Positions 12,401 through 24,165 of a DNA stretch of 64,000 nt are shown piece after piece (the stretch's first letter is position 1; every line of letters starts with the position of its first letter). A program made the position numbers and the translations under genes. This stretch comes from Molossus alvarezi (taxonomy: Eukaryota; Chordata; Mammalia; Chiroptera; Molossidae): positions 3,887,051-3,951,050 of the forward strand of contig CM073895.1 of assembly GCA_037176705.1 (NCBI GenBank). Direction: 5' to 3'. The notes beneath the pieces are model-generated. The model saw nothing but the letters and a program-made list of their open reading frames with translations, ran no database searches and had not been told where the DNA came from.

Positions 12401-12959
12401 TGTCCCTATGACAGAGGCTCGGCCAAAGAGCGGACACGGAGGCGCTGACTGCCAAGCGTCTCGGCCACGTTCACGCTCTGCACACGGGCACACATATGTA
12501 CATGGGGGGGCAGGCTCTTTCTACCTCTATCTCATTTAATAGTTTAACTTTGGACTCATGTAAATGTTTTTAATTAACTTAAAAAGTCCTCTTTTTTTAA
12601 AGGTTCTCCACATAATAAAATGAGTGGAACAAACCAATGTAGCTACACTGAAGCGGTGAGGTAAACCCAGAGACGCGTTCCTTCGGTAACTCCATGCGCA
12701 GGACGAAGGAAGCGCTCAGAAAGCCCGCCGCAGCGCCCTGTCTGTGGCTGGCGCTGCTAGCTTGAGATACACACACAGACCAGACCGCAGCCAGTGCGGC
12801 CAGCGGCTGTCACCCTCAGGAGGACAGCGCGACTGGGGGAGCGGGTGGAAGATGACGGGTTTCTCACCTACAGAAAGAGAAGGTGCAGGCACCAGGAACG
12901 GCCTGCGCCCTCCACTGCTCGCCCGGGGCCCCTTGGCGCTGCAGGTGGCTGCCTGCGCA

Positions 12960-13128
12960 CACGCCCCCCACAGGAGGGTCCCCCCAGCTCTGCCTGCAAG
13001 ACCTGGGCTGCCTGTGCACACGCCCCCCACAGGAGGGTGCCCCCAGCTCTGCCTGTGAGACCTGGGCTGCCTGTGCACTGCCCCCGACAGGAGGGGCCCC
13101 CCAGCTCTGCCTGCGAGACCTGGGCAGT
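12960..13128. repeat. 60-bp tandem triplicate
   Basis: Three copies of a 60-bp unit containing CAGGAGGG..CCCCCAGCTCTG and GACCTGGGCTGCCTGTGCA, the last one shortened. Confidence 0.88.
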
Positions 13129-13898
13129 GAGCCCACCAGCACCCAGGTTTGGTGTGTGAACACCACCCTCCCCCAGAAGCGCCGGGGCACATGGCTGGTT
13201 CCAGGAGGGGGTGGGCAGCCTCCAATGCCCCTGCAGCCCCTGCTTGCCAGGCAGGCAGGAAGGGCCCCGAGAATGACAGGGACGCGTCGACGAGCCAGGA
13301 GCCAGCTCGAAGCAGTTGTCGCTGGCTGGCCGGGGACAGCATGAGCAGCAGAACAAGTAATGCCAGTGACGAGGTACAGCCCACGGACGAAAACGGAATG
13401 AAAGCTCCGTCTTGCTCAGCATGCCAGCTAGAGGAACGCTGAAGTCTGAGAGCCACCCACGGCCGCCACCGTGCCAACCGCCCGCGCCAGCAGGGCCCCC
13501 ACAGGCGCTGAGGCCAGCGGGCAAGGCTCGAGAACGTGGTGTTTACATGGCCTCCGTGTGCCCTGGCCTTTCGGTATACTTCTGGGGACCAAGTACAGAA
13601 TGCCCCCTGCTTCATCACAGGGCAGACGCCTGGCACACGCCATCTAAACCATGTCAGTTACCACCAGCAGCAGGACATAGGGGCGCCGCATCCCTCCCAT
13701 GAGGAGGGTTCAGGAGGACACAGCAGAACGCCTGGTCTCCCTGCCCAGCGTGCGTGAGCTGAGCCTCACCCAGCACCCGTCCACAGACCCGAGTGCAGGG
13801 ACGCTCTGCGGGACCACTGGCCTGTGGGCTTCCAAGCACAAGGCCATGACGGGTGAGGCCAGCGTGGGCGGTGCTCCCACAGGGAGAGACCAGAGACA

Positions 13899-14165
13899 GC
13901 AAGGACCCCACGCGCCACGCGGTCGGCAAGGACCCCACGCGCCACACGGACGGCAAGGACCCCACGCGCCACGTGGACGGCAAGGACCCCACACGCCACG
14001 CGGACGGCAAGGACCCCACGCGCCACGTGGACGGCAAGGACCCCACACGCCACGCGGACGGCAAGGACCCCACGCGCCACGCGCTCGGCAAGGACCCCCA
14101 CGCACCACGCGCTCGGCAAGGACCCCACGCGCCACGCGCTCGGCAAGGACCCCCACGCGCTATGT
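13899..14165. repeat. 27-bp CpG-rich minisatellite
   Basis: About ten copies of AAGGACCCCACGCGCCACGC plus GGACGGC or GCTCGGC. Each unit carries several CpGs. The unit length is a multiple of three, so long false open frames run across it on both strands. Confidence 0.93.
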
Positions 14166-14464
14166 GGACGTGGGGCATCAGTGGGCTCAAGTGGGGACAT
14201 TGGCTGATGTGCAAACGGGGTCCGAGTGGCCGCATCAGGGACCGCTCCCTCGTTCTCCCCGCCACACAGCCATGGCAGAGGCTGTGCCAACCTTCGGAGC
14301 ACACCAGCTCTAAGTTTCACGGAGCGATGGGCATGATGTCGACAACTTCGTCTCAGAGCCAGACTAGCCAGCACTGGGAAATCGGGGCAAATGCGGGGAT
14401 CCCTGCACTGTTCATAAACTCTCTAACTCTGAGAGTACTCAGAGTGAAAAGTTCACCAACAAAG

Positions 14465-14675
14465 GCACAGGCGGTTTGGTTCAACAGTTAGAGCATCAGC
14501 CGGCAGACCAAAGGGTAGCAGGTTTGGTTCCTGGTCAAGGGCATGTACTTAGGTTGCGGGTTCAATCCCTGGCCCCAGTTGACAACCAATCGATGTCTCT
14601 TCTCTCGTTCTAGCCTCCCCTTCCACTCTATCTTAAAAACTCAATGGAAAAATATCCTCAGGTAAGGGTTGAAAG
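14465..14675 (+). mobile_element. Ves-type bat SINE, diverged
   Basis: Diverged head (GGCGGTTTGGTTCAACAGTT), a typical GGCATGTACTTAGGTTGCGG middle, CAATCGATGTCTC, and the tail AATATCCTCAGGTAAGG without a clear poly(A). Confidence 0.88.
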
Positions 14676-15348
14676 AGGGAGGGCCCAGGAGCTGACTTGA
14701 AGGGACAGCAGCTGCTCAGAGGGGACAGTGTCCGCACCAGGCCCTCTTGGACAAGAAGCCATCTTCACAAGGAGACGCCCAGGTACCACTCGCTGTCTTG
14801 AGATGAAGGGCAAGGGCCCAGCAGCCCTGACTTCCTGCCACGAAGCAGGTCCCAGGGCAATCTGAGCGCTGGCTGGACGCGGTGCCGGAGGAGCCCCGCC
14901 GAGCAGCGCAGAGGTGGCGAGCACTGTCCCACCCCTTCACCCCGATGCGTGGTGCACCAGCCCCAGGGGGTCACATCATGCCACCAGGACCAACCCGCCC
15001 CCTTGGCCTCCCCAGGTGCCCAGCAACCGCAGAGACAGAGCACGGGACGGTGGGCACCAGGACACATGGTGGGCTTCACCGAAAGGGTGCAGATGGTGAG
15101 AAGTGTCCATGCTACACCCCGCCCCCAGCAGCTGTGCCAGCATCTGGACATGCAAGTCCCCCTGAGCACCCCGCCCCCGCCCCGCCCCCTTCCCCCAGGA
15201 GGCGGGATAAGGGCAGAGGGGCGGGGCCCAAGCAGCCTGACACTCAGCAGAACTCAGGAGGCTTTGCCTGGCCCACTCAGGGAACATGCGGCTGACACCC
15301 CAAGTCCTCGTGCATCACCGGGTGGGAATTCTGTCTTCTGCTCCTCAC

Positions 15349-15432
15349 CTTGGCATGTCTGGTGGGCATCACACTGGACTTCCCAGGCCATCCAGGGTCT
15401 GTGCCCTTCTCAGATCTCAGTTCAGCAGAGGC
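15349..15432 (-). CDS. NPHP4: NPHP4 small coding exon (exon 23)
   Basis: An 84-nt exon of 28 codons, ASAELRSEKGTDPGWPGKSS then VMPTRHAK, phase 0 at both ends. The acceptor is TTTCTATAG at 15433-15434 and the donor is AAG|GTGAGG. It matches the family segment with SEKG, KSS and PT-HAK. It is too short to stand out as an open frame and was found by looking for the missing family segment between its neighbours. Confidence 0.9.
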
Positions 15433-16189
15433 CTATAGAAAGCCAATCAGCACCAGAGGGTCATGGGGGGAGTCCTGAGGTGACAGGTACTGCTTTCTAC
15501 CTGCAGGGACTTCCACCTGTAGGAACACCTGCTACCCAGAGTCACACTCTGGGTGGCCACAGTCATAACCAGCCTCATAGTCCCAAAGAGGCTGCCGTGG
15601 CTTCGTGAGCTGTGCAGGGAGGAGTCCCACAGACAACCCAGCTCTGCCTAAAGCCAGAAACCTGACGGCCTCACCACTGTCCTTACAACCTCTTGTCCCC
15701 AGAGTGCGTCCCAGAGCCTGCAGGGAAATCTGTGAGCCCAAGGACTCCCCAGGTCACTGGAGGGGTGATCACTATCCCACAGGACTGCCCTCAAGGGTCA
15801 ACTGTGCAAAAAATGAGACACATGCCCACGTGCTCTGCATCACACACACACACACACACACACCTCACATCCTATAGGAAGAACGCTCAGTCCCTGCATC
15901 ACCTACTAAGCAGCAAATAAAAGTCACAAGCCGGCAAACAGCTGTACCTGGAGAGAGTACGCCCCGCCCAGAGAGAACAAGCCCTGCCTGGAGAGAAGGG
16001 ATTGTTCCTGGTGGCATGACCTGGGCCACGGTGCACAGCGTGGGTGCCAGGGTGCATGAGGATGAGTGGAGGCCACCCCGCTGCCAGTGCCCCATGGCTC
16101 AGGGCTTCTCGAGCTCCCACAGCTGCTTGCGAATGGGATCCCTCCCTGCATGACAAGCAGCCCCTGGCTATGGAGGAACCGACTCCCAC
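15433..16189 (-). other. NPHP4: NPHP4 intron, 15433-16189
   Basis: 757-bp intron with a short CA dinucleotide run at 15841-15863. Nothing else is recognised. Confidence 0.8.
15841..15863 (+). repeat. CA microsatellite
   Basis: An uninterrupted run of about 11 CA dinucleotides. Confidence 0.85.
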
Positions 16190-16361
16190 CTGCACCACGG
16201 AGAAGGTCTGGTATCTGAAGGGGATGTGGGCGGTCTCCCTGGGGCGCAGGAAGAGCTGGGGGGCGAGGCTGCCCCGCAGGTGGAACATGTCCTCCTCCAC
16301 GGGCGTGTGCAGGTTGGCCACATCTTTGAAGTATCTCCACTCCCGGCTGTCCAGGATGAGG
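16190..16361 (-). CDS. NPHP4: NPHP4 coding exon (exon 22)
   Basis: 172 nt: one base completing a serine, then [40 protein letters not shown] and [17 protein letters not shown]. The acceptor is an eight-C tract plus AG at 16362-16363 and the donor is CAG|GTGGGA. The end of the exon seems a few residues shorter than human, as recalled, near FS-VVQ. It belongs to an Ig/MSP-like domain. Confidence 0.95.
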
Positions 16362-16440
16362 CTGGGGGGGAGACACGGGGCTGGCATGAATGTCCTCCGC
16401 AGCCGGCCCCAGGCCCCGCAGGCGCTCCGGCTGGTCTCAC

Positions 16441-16667
16441 CTGAGCTCAGGGCTGTCCACCTCGATGGTCACCGTGTGCGGCGTGCTGTGAGGGTTCCTG
16501 AGCGCAAACTCGAAGAACTCGGCGGCGCCCAGGGTGGCGTAGATGGTGTGCTCCGTGGTGATGGCCAGGCTCAGCGCGCTGCTGATGTTCTCGGCCTTCG
16601 AGCGCTCGCGGTAGGCGGCGATGACCTGCAGGTCCCTCGCGTGCTGGGCCCGGACGCTCTGCTGGGC
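16441..16667 (-). CDS. NPHP4: NPHP4 coding exon (exon 21)
   Basis: 227 nt: 75 codons plus two bases, starting [20 protein letters not shown] and containing [27 protein letters not shown] and [12 protein letters not shown]. The acceptor is CTCGCAG at 16668-16669 and the donor is CTCAG|GTGAGA. The split codon AG|C gives serine, as expected for the family. Confidence 0.95.
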
Positions 16668-19600
16668 CTGCGAGACACCGGCGCCCACGCCAGGGCGCTG
16701 TCCTGTGGCAAGTGCTCCTCCAGCCACCGCCCTCCACCCCACCCCGCCCTGAACACCCGGGTTCTTCTGGACTCACCACCCCCTCCTCCCTCACGGGCTG
16801 GGTGGGGCCGGCGGCCTCCAGCTCCAGCAAACAGAGCGGGGTGTGCCTGTCCTTCCACATGGACATCTGCGGGCACCCCTGGCTTCTCTCTGCCCACAGG
16901 TGGCGCACCCACGGGGGGTGGGTCTGCCCTGCAAGTTCCCTATTGACGACAGCCAACCGCCAACTGCCCCCAACTCCCCCACACCCATGAGGCCGGTATG
17001 AGGACGGAGGGAACTAAAACCAAAGGTTTCAAACAAAAGAGAAAAGAACCTTAAAACTAAGACAGGTGACCGGCCTACCAACCAGGCTCTGTCTGCAAGC
17101 TGAGTCCCTAGGAGGGGACGTGTCCTGCCCTGACTGACCCCAGCGGGGCCGCACAGTGGGCATGCCGCCTCGACAGAGCTCAGCCATGGGACTGCGTCCC
17201 CCTCCCCGCAGATGCTGCGGTCAGTGGGCGTGGCCACCAGGTGTGCTGTGAGGCGGAGCCTTCCACCAGCAAGTGAGGCCCCAGGGGCTGCTCTGCGAGA
17301 GCTAAGACCAGAGGGCCACGCCCAGCAGGACCCCCAAACACGGAGGAGGCCCAGGCGTCAGGAGGAGAAGGCCGGCCGAACGCCTCTGGACTTGAACCCA
17401 AAGGTGAGACCAAGTTTGGTTTCTGACGTAAGTGACTGGAGACTGACTCTCCAACGCCCACTCGGTGGCCTTTCCCAAGGAGGGGCTGAAGCTGGGCCTC
17501 TCATTTCTGCCGGGGCCTTGAAAACGGGAGGGTCGTCACGCTCCCACTCGGGGCCTCCCTGGGGGACATTTCATAGAGCTTCTGCGTGGAGGGGCCTCTG
17601 ACAGGCTGTGCTGGGCAGCAGCGCCAGACGCGGGGATGACGGGACAGAGTCACTCTGCAACCCAGAAGGGACCAGCCGGGAGCGATGGGTGGAGACAGGG
17701 ACCCTGGGGGCTGTGGGCAGGGCAGCTCTGTGCCCTCCTGCTCCTCCCAGATGGCAGAGAAGCTGTCAGCCTCCCTCCAGGGCAAGGCCACAGATCTGAC
17801 GGGAAGCCCCTGAGCACACCCCCGCAGGCAGCACCCCCCCTTCGTCCTCTTCCTCTCAGGCTCCCTGAGTCTGAGTCAGCAGGGCTCACACGGCTCCTGG
17901 CCGGGGTGAGGCTGGGGCACCCGCCTGCGGTGCCGGGCGTGACGGACCGGACCTCGAGCTTGCCCGGTCACCCCAGGCTCAGGACGAGGACACCTTGCCT
18001 TCAGATACAAGCCAGCTCCACCGTCAGCTCCCCGTAGTCGTCAGCGAAACCACGTGACGTCGGGCCTCTCCACTGTGCGATGCTCCTGCCTGGTCTCTCA
18101 TTCGAGACCCCTGCAGGGAAGGGTGCCGGTCCTACTGGACCTGGAGCTGGCTCAGTGGGCCCAGTGAGCGGCTGGCTGGGATTTCTGGACTGGAAAGGTC
18201 TCCCCCGTGGCCCTGACGGCTGACAGCCTGGCACACCGCAGCATTGCCGCTCTCGCTGTCCTGGGGGCGGGGGAGTGGCCTCCGGAAGCTGCTGGGATGT
18301 CACTGCAGGGCACACAGAGGCCCTTCCTGGGACTGTCCTGTTACTTGGCCACAGTGGCACCAGGCTCAGAAAGCTGGGTACCTCTCCAATGGGGAGCAGG
18401 GGAGCCAGAGTCCAGGCCAAGGGCCCCAGGGACCCTGCCGCTCCCCACAGAACTGGCAGAAGGATAACCCGCCAGCCCTCTTCCCAGGCGGGGTCCACGG
18501 AGAAGGGCCTGGGCCGGGGGCTTCACCGCACACAGTGACCGACGCAGAACAGTGACAACCACCAGGACCAGCACTGTCCGAAGCCCTGGGCAGAGTGAGA
18601 CGGGCGGCCTGCCGAGGCCGTGACTATCCCAAGGCGCGGCAGGGGCTCACATGCTGGCATCTGGCCCCATTCTGCGCTGGGGGCCCCCAGGCCACACCAC
18701 CGTAACCAAGGAACCTGAGACACTGGCCTCCCCCAAGTCCATAGCGACCGCCCATGAGAACGACTGGGGAAGGAAAAAAGCCACGTGCGACTGTCCCTGC
18801 TCCCTGGTGACCTCCAGCGGCTGAGACCCCCTGTGCGGAGGACCCCGCACTCCCTCCTGCTCCCGTCCCTCCCTCCGAGGGGCCCGGGCTCCACATCCTC
18901 ACCCCGCTTCAGGAGAGGAGTCAGCGCTGGAACGGAAACTGCTGTGTGTTCATGAATCAAGTCACTTCACTCAGAACTCTCCGGGGCTACCGGCCCAGGA
19001 AGTCATTAGAATTCAGTGGAAATTTTTCTTGTATTTAGAAATCCGATTACCTTGAAACTCCTGCTGTATTCAGACGAGGAGTATGAGCTGTTGATTTCCC
19101 ATCACAGTGACTTCCAGCCTTTTCCATCTCAGGCACATGAACTACCTACTAAAACTGTGCGGCGCGCCAGAATTACATTTTTTGCCTATCTGACAAAGAC
19201 AGGTGTATCTTGGTCCATTCGCACTGGGTGGCCAGCGCTGCTGGCTGCTGTCACTGATTTGACAATCGAAGGGAATGGAGGTCTGTGCCCAGGCTAGAGG
19301 GACAGGCACCGCACGTGTTAAAACTCTCGTGGCGCACCTGCTGAATATCGCTTTTCTATCAACACGTCACCGTGCAAACTAATAATAACACCACCACTAA
19401 CGACGACAGCGGCTGTCCCAAGTAGGCCTTGCCGTGGGCCAGGCCGAACCACTGAGCGGGAGGAGCTCCCTGGTGGGCTGGGGAACAGGGTCAGGAAAGG
19501 AGCCCTCCTGCCCACCAGCCTCCCCAAAGCACAGCCTCAGGGCCACCCCACCTGCTGCCCCCTCCCTGGTCCTGCGGCTCAGACCGGCCGGCCTTGTCCT

Positions 19601-20212
19601 CCCTCGTCCTCTCCTTCCCCTTAGACTGGACGGACCTCGGCTGGCCGGTTCATTTCTGCCTCCCTCCTGACGCTGCACACGGTGGGGGAGCGGGGGACCA
19701 CGGACCCCGGGCACAGCTCTGCCCGAGGAAGGGACAGTGGGATTTCTGCCCAAATGTAAGGGGACCTCAGGGGATCTCTCTGGGGCCTGTGGCTTCTCTG
19801 CTCTGAACCATGAAGGACAGTCATTCTTCCCTCCATTTCGAACTGCAAAATGTTACAGGGTCTCATTTAGGTTTTCGGCCCAAAATGGGAATGTCTGCTC
19901 AGCATGAGCTCTGAGAACCCCAAACAGAGAAGCTGCTGCAGCCCCCGCCCCAAACCCAGGGCCCTTCAGACCCCTTGTAAAGCTTTCTGAAAATCCGAGG
20001 CTCCCAGGAGCCCCGAAACCAATCAGAGACAGGGTCTCCAGGGTGGAGCCCATGGGTCCACTTTAACCAAAGCTCTCCAGGTTATTCCAACATGAAGAAG
20101 TCCAGCTCTCGTCCTGCAGTAGGACTTGGAGGAAACAGGGCCGCTCGGGAGGAGGGGGCGCGGGGCGCACAGGGCTCGGGTCCCCTGGGACAGCCAGGGG
20201 AGAGGCACTCAC
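16668..20212 (-). other. NPHP4: NPHP4 intron, 16668-20212
   Basis: A 3.5-kb intron that is mostly unique GC-rich DNA. The segment 18955-19420 is much less GC-rich and may be an ancient repeat or a conserved element. No SINE is present. Confidence 0.7.
18955..19420. other. AT-richer intronic island, identity unknown
   Basis: This 450-bp block stands out from its GC-rich surroundings by base composition and the absence of tandem repeats. It carries a 93-codon open frame on the plus strand (19016-19297) that I do not recognise. The phrase GTGCGGCGCGCCAGAATTACAT resembles old DNA-transposon remnants, but I cannot name the family. Confidence 0.35.
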
Positions 20213-20424
20213 CAGCACCCCGGCCCTCCGGCAGCCCAGCTCGCCTCCGGCCTCCTGCAGGCGCACGGCCCTCATCCGCTCCAGCTTGCGCCTGCGGACC
20301 GCGTCCCCCTCTCGGCCGGAGCCCGGGGGCCCCTTGCTCCTCGGCGGCGTGGGGGTGAGCAGCATGGCAGCCAGCTCGCTGTCCACGTCGGCCAGCTTCT
20401 GAGCCTGGACCACATTCTTCACAC
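20213..20424 (-). CDS. NPHP4: NPHP4 coding exon (exon 20)
   Basis: 212 nt: two bases completing an arginine, then 70 codons, [20 protein letters not shown] ... [20 protein letters not shown] ... RRAGVL. The acceptor is TTGTAG at 20425-20426 and the donor is CTG|GTGAGT. The middle is a variable Pro/Gly/Lys-rich linker followed by a basic, probably helical stretch. The flanks are strongly conserved. Confidence 0.95.
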
Positions 20425-21763
20425 CTACAAGGTGCAGAGAGGAGCCAGAGGTGAAAGTGCACAGTTCGTGTGTTTTAAGCAGATGCAGGGACCAACCTCC
20501 CCGGCCACCTGGCCCAGAGGACGCTCAGCGTGTCCCTCCCTCTTGCGTATTCTACGGTGATGTAGATGGTAACTGCAGGCCTGGTCTCCACGTCCCTCCC
20601 ACAGCTCAGGTAAGAGGAAGTCCCATCTTAGCCCTTAGACCAAATTCACCAGGAAGCGCTAGGGGGCTCCCAGGACGCCCCAGGTGACACCTCCCCAGGA
20701 CTGCCCACCCTGTCACACAGCCCCTCCAGGAGCACCCCTCAGCTCTCAGGCGCCCTGTCCCATCAGGTCCTCAAACCCACCCCGGTGGGGTGTCACTTGA
20801 CCAACGCTCAGACCGGGAACTGGGGGCTCCCGAGGCTTGTGCCCTGGGCTGGAGCCACCTGGCCAGTCACGGCGGGTGGAGTTCAGCCAGAGCCAGGCTG
20901 ACCCCTGGACATACATGTACACGAGGATGGAGAAGACCGGCCCCAGGGCGGGAAAGGTGGACCCTGAGCCAAGTTCACCCCTCTAACCACACGTGCCCCT
21001 TCGCCTCAGGTCCTTGAACATCACAGTGAGGATCGTGGGCCGGGGTGAACTTGGAGGGCCGCCCCCCAGAGAACGTGGCGGGACCCGCAAAGTGTTGGCT
21101 GGAGTCTCAGGAGCCCGTGGGGCCCTGGAGCCCTCCTAACATGGAGCCAAAGGCCTCCGGTTCCAACCGGCCAGCCAGCCCTGCCCGCCCTGGAGCACGG
21201 GCTCCAGGCCCTACGAAGTCTGAGGCCCAGCAGCACAGGGAGCTCGTGGTGGACGGGTTCCCACGAGATGTGCGACGTCGGGGGCACACTGTTTACATGA
21301 CGCGTCCCACTTTCTGTCCCGACGAGCATTTTCTGTTTAGGTGTGTGGGTCACTTTAAGGGGACAGAACAACGCCCCTGCTACGGAAAATTTTTCTCACC
21401 AAGCCCTGGTCTTTATTTCCCAAGCTTCATAATTAGTCTGCCCCCTATTCCCAGCGCAGGGGTTTCAGGTTCATTTCTATAAATCAGTCTGCGCCCGCCT
21501 GACCTTCTCTTTCCCTCTTCCCTGCAGGAGGGCAGCCCACCGAAAACAAATGCCCCTCGTGGGACTGCCGCTGCCCAATGCCAGGCGGCGTCCACAGAGC
21601 CCAGCCTGGCACCACGCTGGACACTGGTGGCCACCCCTCTGCCCCAAACGGGGGGCACAAACACCACGGCACATCTCACGTGCGCGCCGCAGCCTTCTCC
21701 CCGTGTGCTGCACCCCCCGTCACACCCACGCGTGGCCCACCCTCCCGCCGTCCGTCCACTCAC
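20425..21763 (-). other. NPHP4: NPHP4 intron, 20425-21763
   Basis: 1.3-kb intron of unique sequence. No repeats or other features are recognised. Confidence 0.75.
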
Positions 21764-21889
21764 GTCTCGGGCCCCCTTGCGTGAGGAGGCTGCCTCCCTC
21801 GAAGCGGCTGGCTCCATCGTTCGAGATGACCCACGACCTGGAAGGTGGCAAAGAGCTGGACTCTCGCCCTCTCTGCTCACACAAGTGAC
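21764..21889 (-). CDS. NPHP4: NPHP4 coding exon (exon 19)
   Basis: 126 nt: two bases, 41 codons and one base. It encodes [40 protein letters not shown] and R. The acceptor is GTTTAG at 21890-21891 and the donor is AGAC|GTGAGT. Its start phase fits the preceding exon only through a GC donor. The segment [10 protein letters not shown] is diagnostic for the family. Confidence 0.95.
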
Positions 21890-23230
21890 CTAAACGAAGA
21901 ACCCCGGCATAAGACATTCACGCAGACGAGGCTGACGACGTGTCCACGTGCCCCGAGGGGTCTGGATCCCACACGGCCGCCCCAGCCCTCTGGCCCACGG
22001 CCCCCACATCCCGCCCTGGGCTCTGAGTCTGCAGCGGAGAGAGGACAGGCAGGTCGCTCCAGCCCTCCTTCCGGGCGAATGTCACCTCGGGGCGCTCCCC
22101 GTGTGGGGTCACCCCAGCAGCACCACGCTGCCCACCGGTGCAAATGTCCCCTGAAAGGCATCTGGCGGTACCAGCGCCCCCACAGCCGAGAGTCTTCCCG
22201 GCTGCTTTCACGATGAAGCTTGCGCGGGACAGGCTTGGGAGGGCGGCCGGGCCCAGACCCGGCACAGGTGGGGCAGCGCCCACAACCTGCCGGCACCTGA
22301 GCGTGGGGGTAGGAAGTGTCCTGGGAACCGCGCCTGTCCGCGTGGACTTCACCCGGGGCGGGGGGGCCGCGCGTGGCCGATGAAGGCACCTTCCCAAGTG
22401 AACGGCACACAGGCTCCCGCTGCCCCTTCCTGGCCCTCGGGCCGAGCTGAGGTCGCAGGCACGGAGCTCCGGCGGGCTTGCTGGGGTGTCGCCGGTGGCG
22501 CCCCACTCCTGGGTGCCCTGGTCCCACCTCCCCACCCCGCTCTGCCCGGGAGACCGCGTGACCTCCCTGCTCAGCTCGGCCCCTGCTGCCCCTTCAGAGC
22601 CCCTGCCGCTCTGGGCCTGGCGGGCAACAAGCTTGGCACCTCTGGAGGCTGCGGGTTCCCAGGGCGAGCTCAGGGCCGAGCGTCAGCACGCCGCCTGCGC
22701 GTCTTCTCCGCGACAGGTGAGTTTTCTCGTCCAGCTGCTGGACGAAGTGTCGCTCTAGACCCTTCTGAGCTGGGGTGAAAGGGGAGGCCCGTGTCTCTGT
22801 ACCGCTCCTAACGGCTGTCCTCTCCAGACCCAGGGGACAGCAGTGGGTCCTGGGGCTGCAGCTGGAGCCCAGCCCCAAACATGAGCGCGATGGGGGTGGG
22901 GAGAGGCCAGATTCGGAACGACAGCTGCTGATGTGGCCAGCTCGGGCCAAGTGGAGGAGCCAGCCCGTGGTTTAAAGGCTGGTGCGAGTGAACAGCGCCC
23001 CCCACCTGGAGAATGTCTGTGTTCCCTGCCTTTCCAGCCCTGCGCATCCTGGTGCTCTCCAACCTCAGCTCCCGCGGCCTTCCTGCGCGGCAGCCACCTC
23101 CCACAGCCGCCCTCAGGGCCGCCACCCGCAGGGCAGGGGCAGAGCCTGCTCAGAGCCACGTCCACAGCCCAGCCTGGGCGCCCTGGGCGCCGCTGCCCAC
23201 CACACGCTGAGGGTTCCGCCTGCAGAAGCT

Positions 23231-23610
23231 GACGCTGGACGCCACCCCGGACGCTGGACGCCACGCCGGACGCTGGACGCCACGCCGGACGCTGGACGCC
23301 ACGCCGGACGCTGGACGTCACCCCGGACGCTGGACGCCACGCCGGACGCTGGACGCCACGCCGGACGCTGGACGTCACCCCGGACGCTGGACGCCACGCC
23401 GGACGCTGGACGCCACCCGGGACGCTGGGCGTCACCCCGGACGCTGGACGCCACGCCGGACGCTGGACGTCACCCCGGACGCTGGACGCCACGCCGGACG
23501 CTGGACGCCACCCCGGACGCTGGACGCCACCCGGGACGCTGGGCGTCACCCCGGACGCTGGACGCCACCCTGGACTCTGGACATCACCCCGGACGCTGGA
23601 CGGCAGGGCT
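23231..23610. repeat. 19-bp CpG-rich minisatellite
   Basis: About 20 copies of GACGCTGGACGCCACGCCG with GTCACCCCG and CCACCCGG variants, interleaved in a partly regular order. Confidence 0.94.
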
Positions 23611-23989
23611 GTCTCCTAGCCCACCAGTGAGCTCACGTCCTCTGCCGCGGAAGCCCCGACAGAGCCGCTGGTCTCCTGGGCAGCGGGAACAGCCTCCGTC
23701 TAGCACAGGAGCTGTCAGCCCCTACCTGCAGATCCGCTCCCCCACAAAGACGGACCACTGCTGCTCCACACAGCCCCACTCACGCGGCCACGACGCCCCC
23801 ACCTCCTGACCACGAGAACACGCGCCTGCACTGGGACCACCAGGGCCTCTCCTGTGCTCCGCCCGCCCCCGCCGCGGCCTCCATTCTCTTCCGAGGGTTC
23901 TCCCTCCTCCCTGCAGCCGGAGGCCGCTCAGTCCTTGGCCCAAACATTCTTCTCGTCCGCGTAGGACCTATTCTTGACCCAACAACAGC

Positions 23990-24165
23990 TCATCACAGGA
24001 TCACATGCTCATCGGGATCGCATGCTCATTATGGGATCCAATGCTCATCCCGGGATCCCACTCTTGTCATGGGATCGCACGCTCATCACGGGATCTCAAG
24101 CTCATGATGGGATCGGACGCTCATCACGGGATCGGAAGCTCATCACGGGATCGCACACTTGTCCC
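23990..24165. repeat. 18-19 bp minisatellite, degenerate
   Basis: About nine to ten degenerate copies of GCTCATCACGGGATCGCA, each with a GGGATC core. Confidence 0.85.

Larger units (their letters stand above)
11218..15348 (-). other. NPHP4: NPHP4 intron, 11218-15348
   Basis: A 4.1-kb intron holding short tandem arrays (11980-12055 twofold, 12261-12400, 12960-13128, 13899-14165), an AT-rich patch at 12500-12660 and one SINE at 14465-14675. Confidence 0.8.

Noticed and set aside
13654..14491. Repeated GKDPTRH / QGPHAP-type proteins
   Set aside because: They are artefacts of the 27-bp minisatellite, whose period keeps every frame in register.
19016..19297. Possible small plus-strand protein in the AT-rich island
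   Set aside because: No promoter, splice or domain evidence. It is kept only as an unexplained segment.
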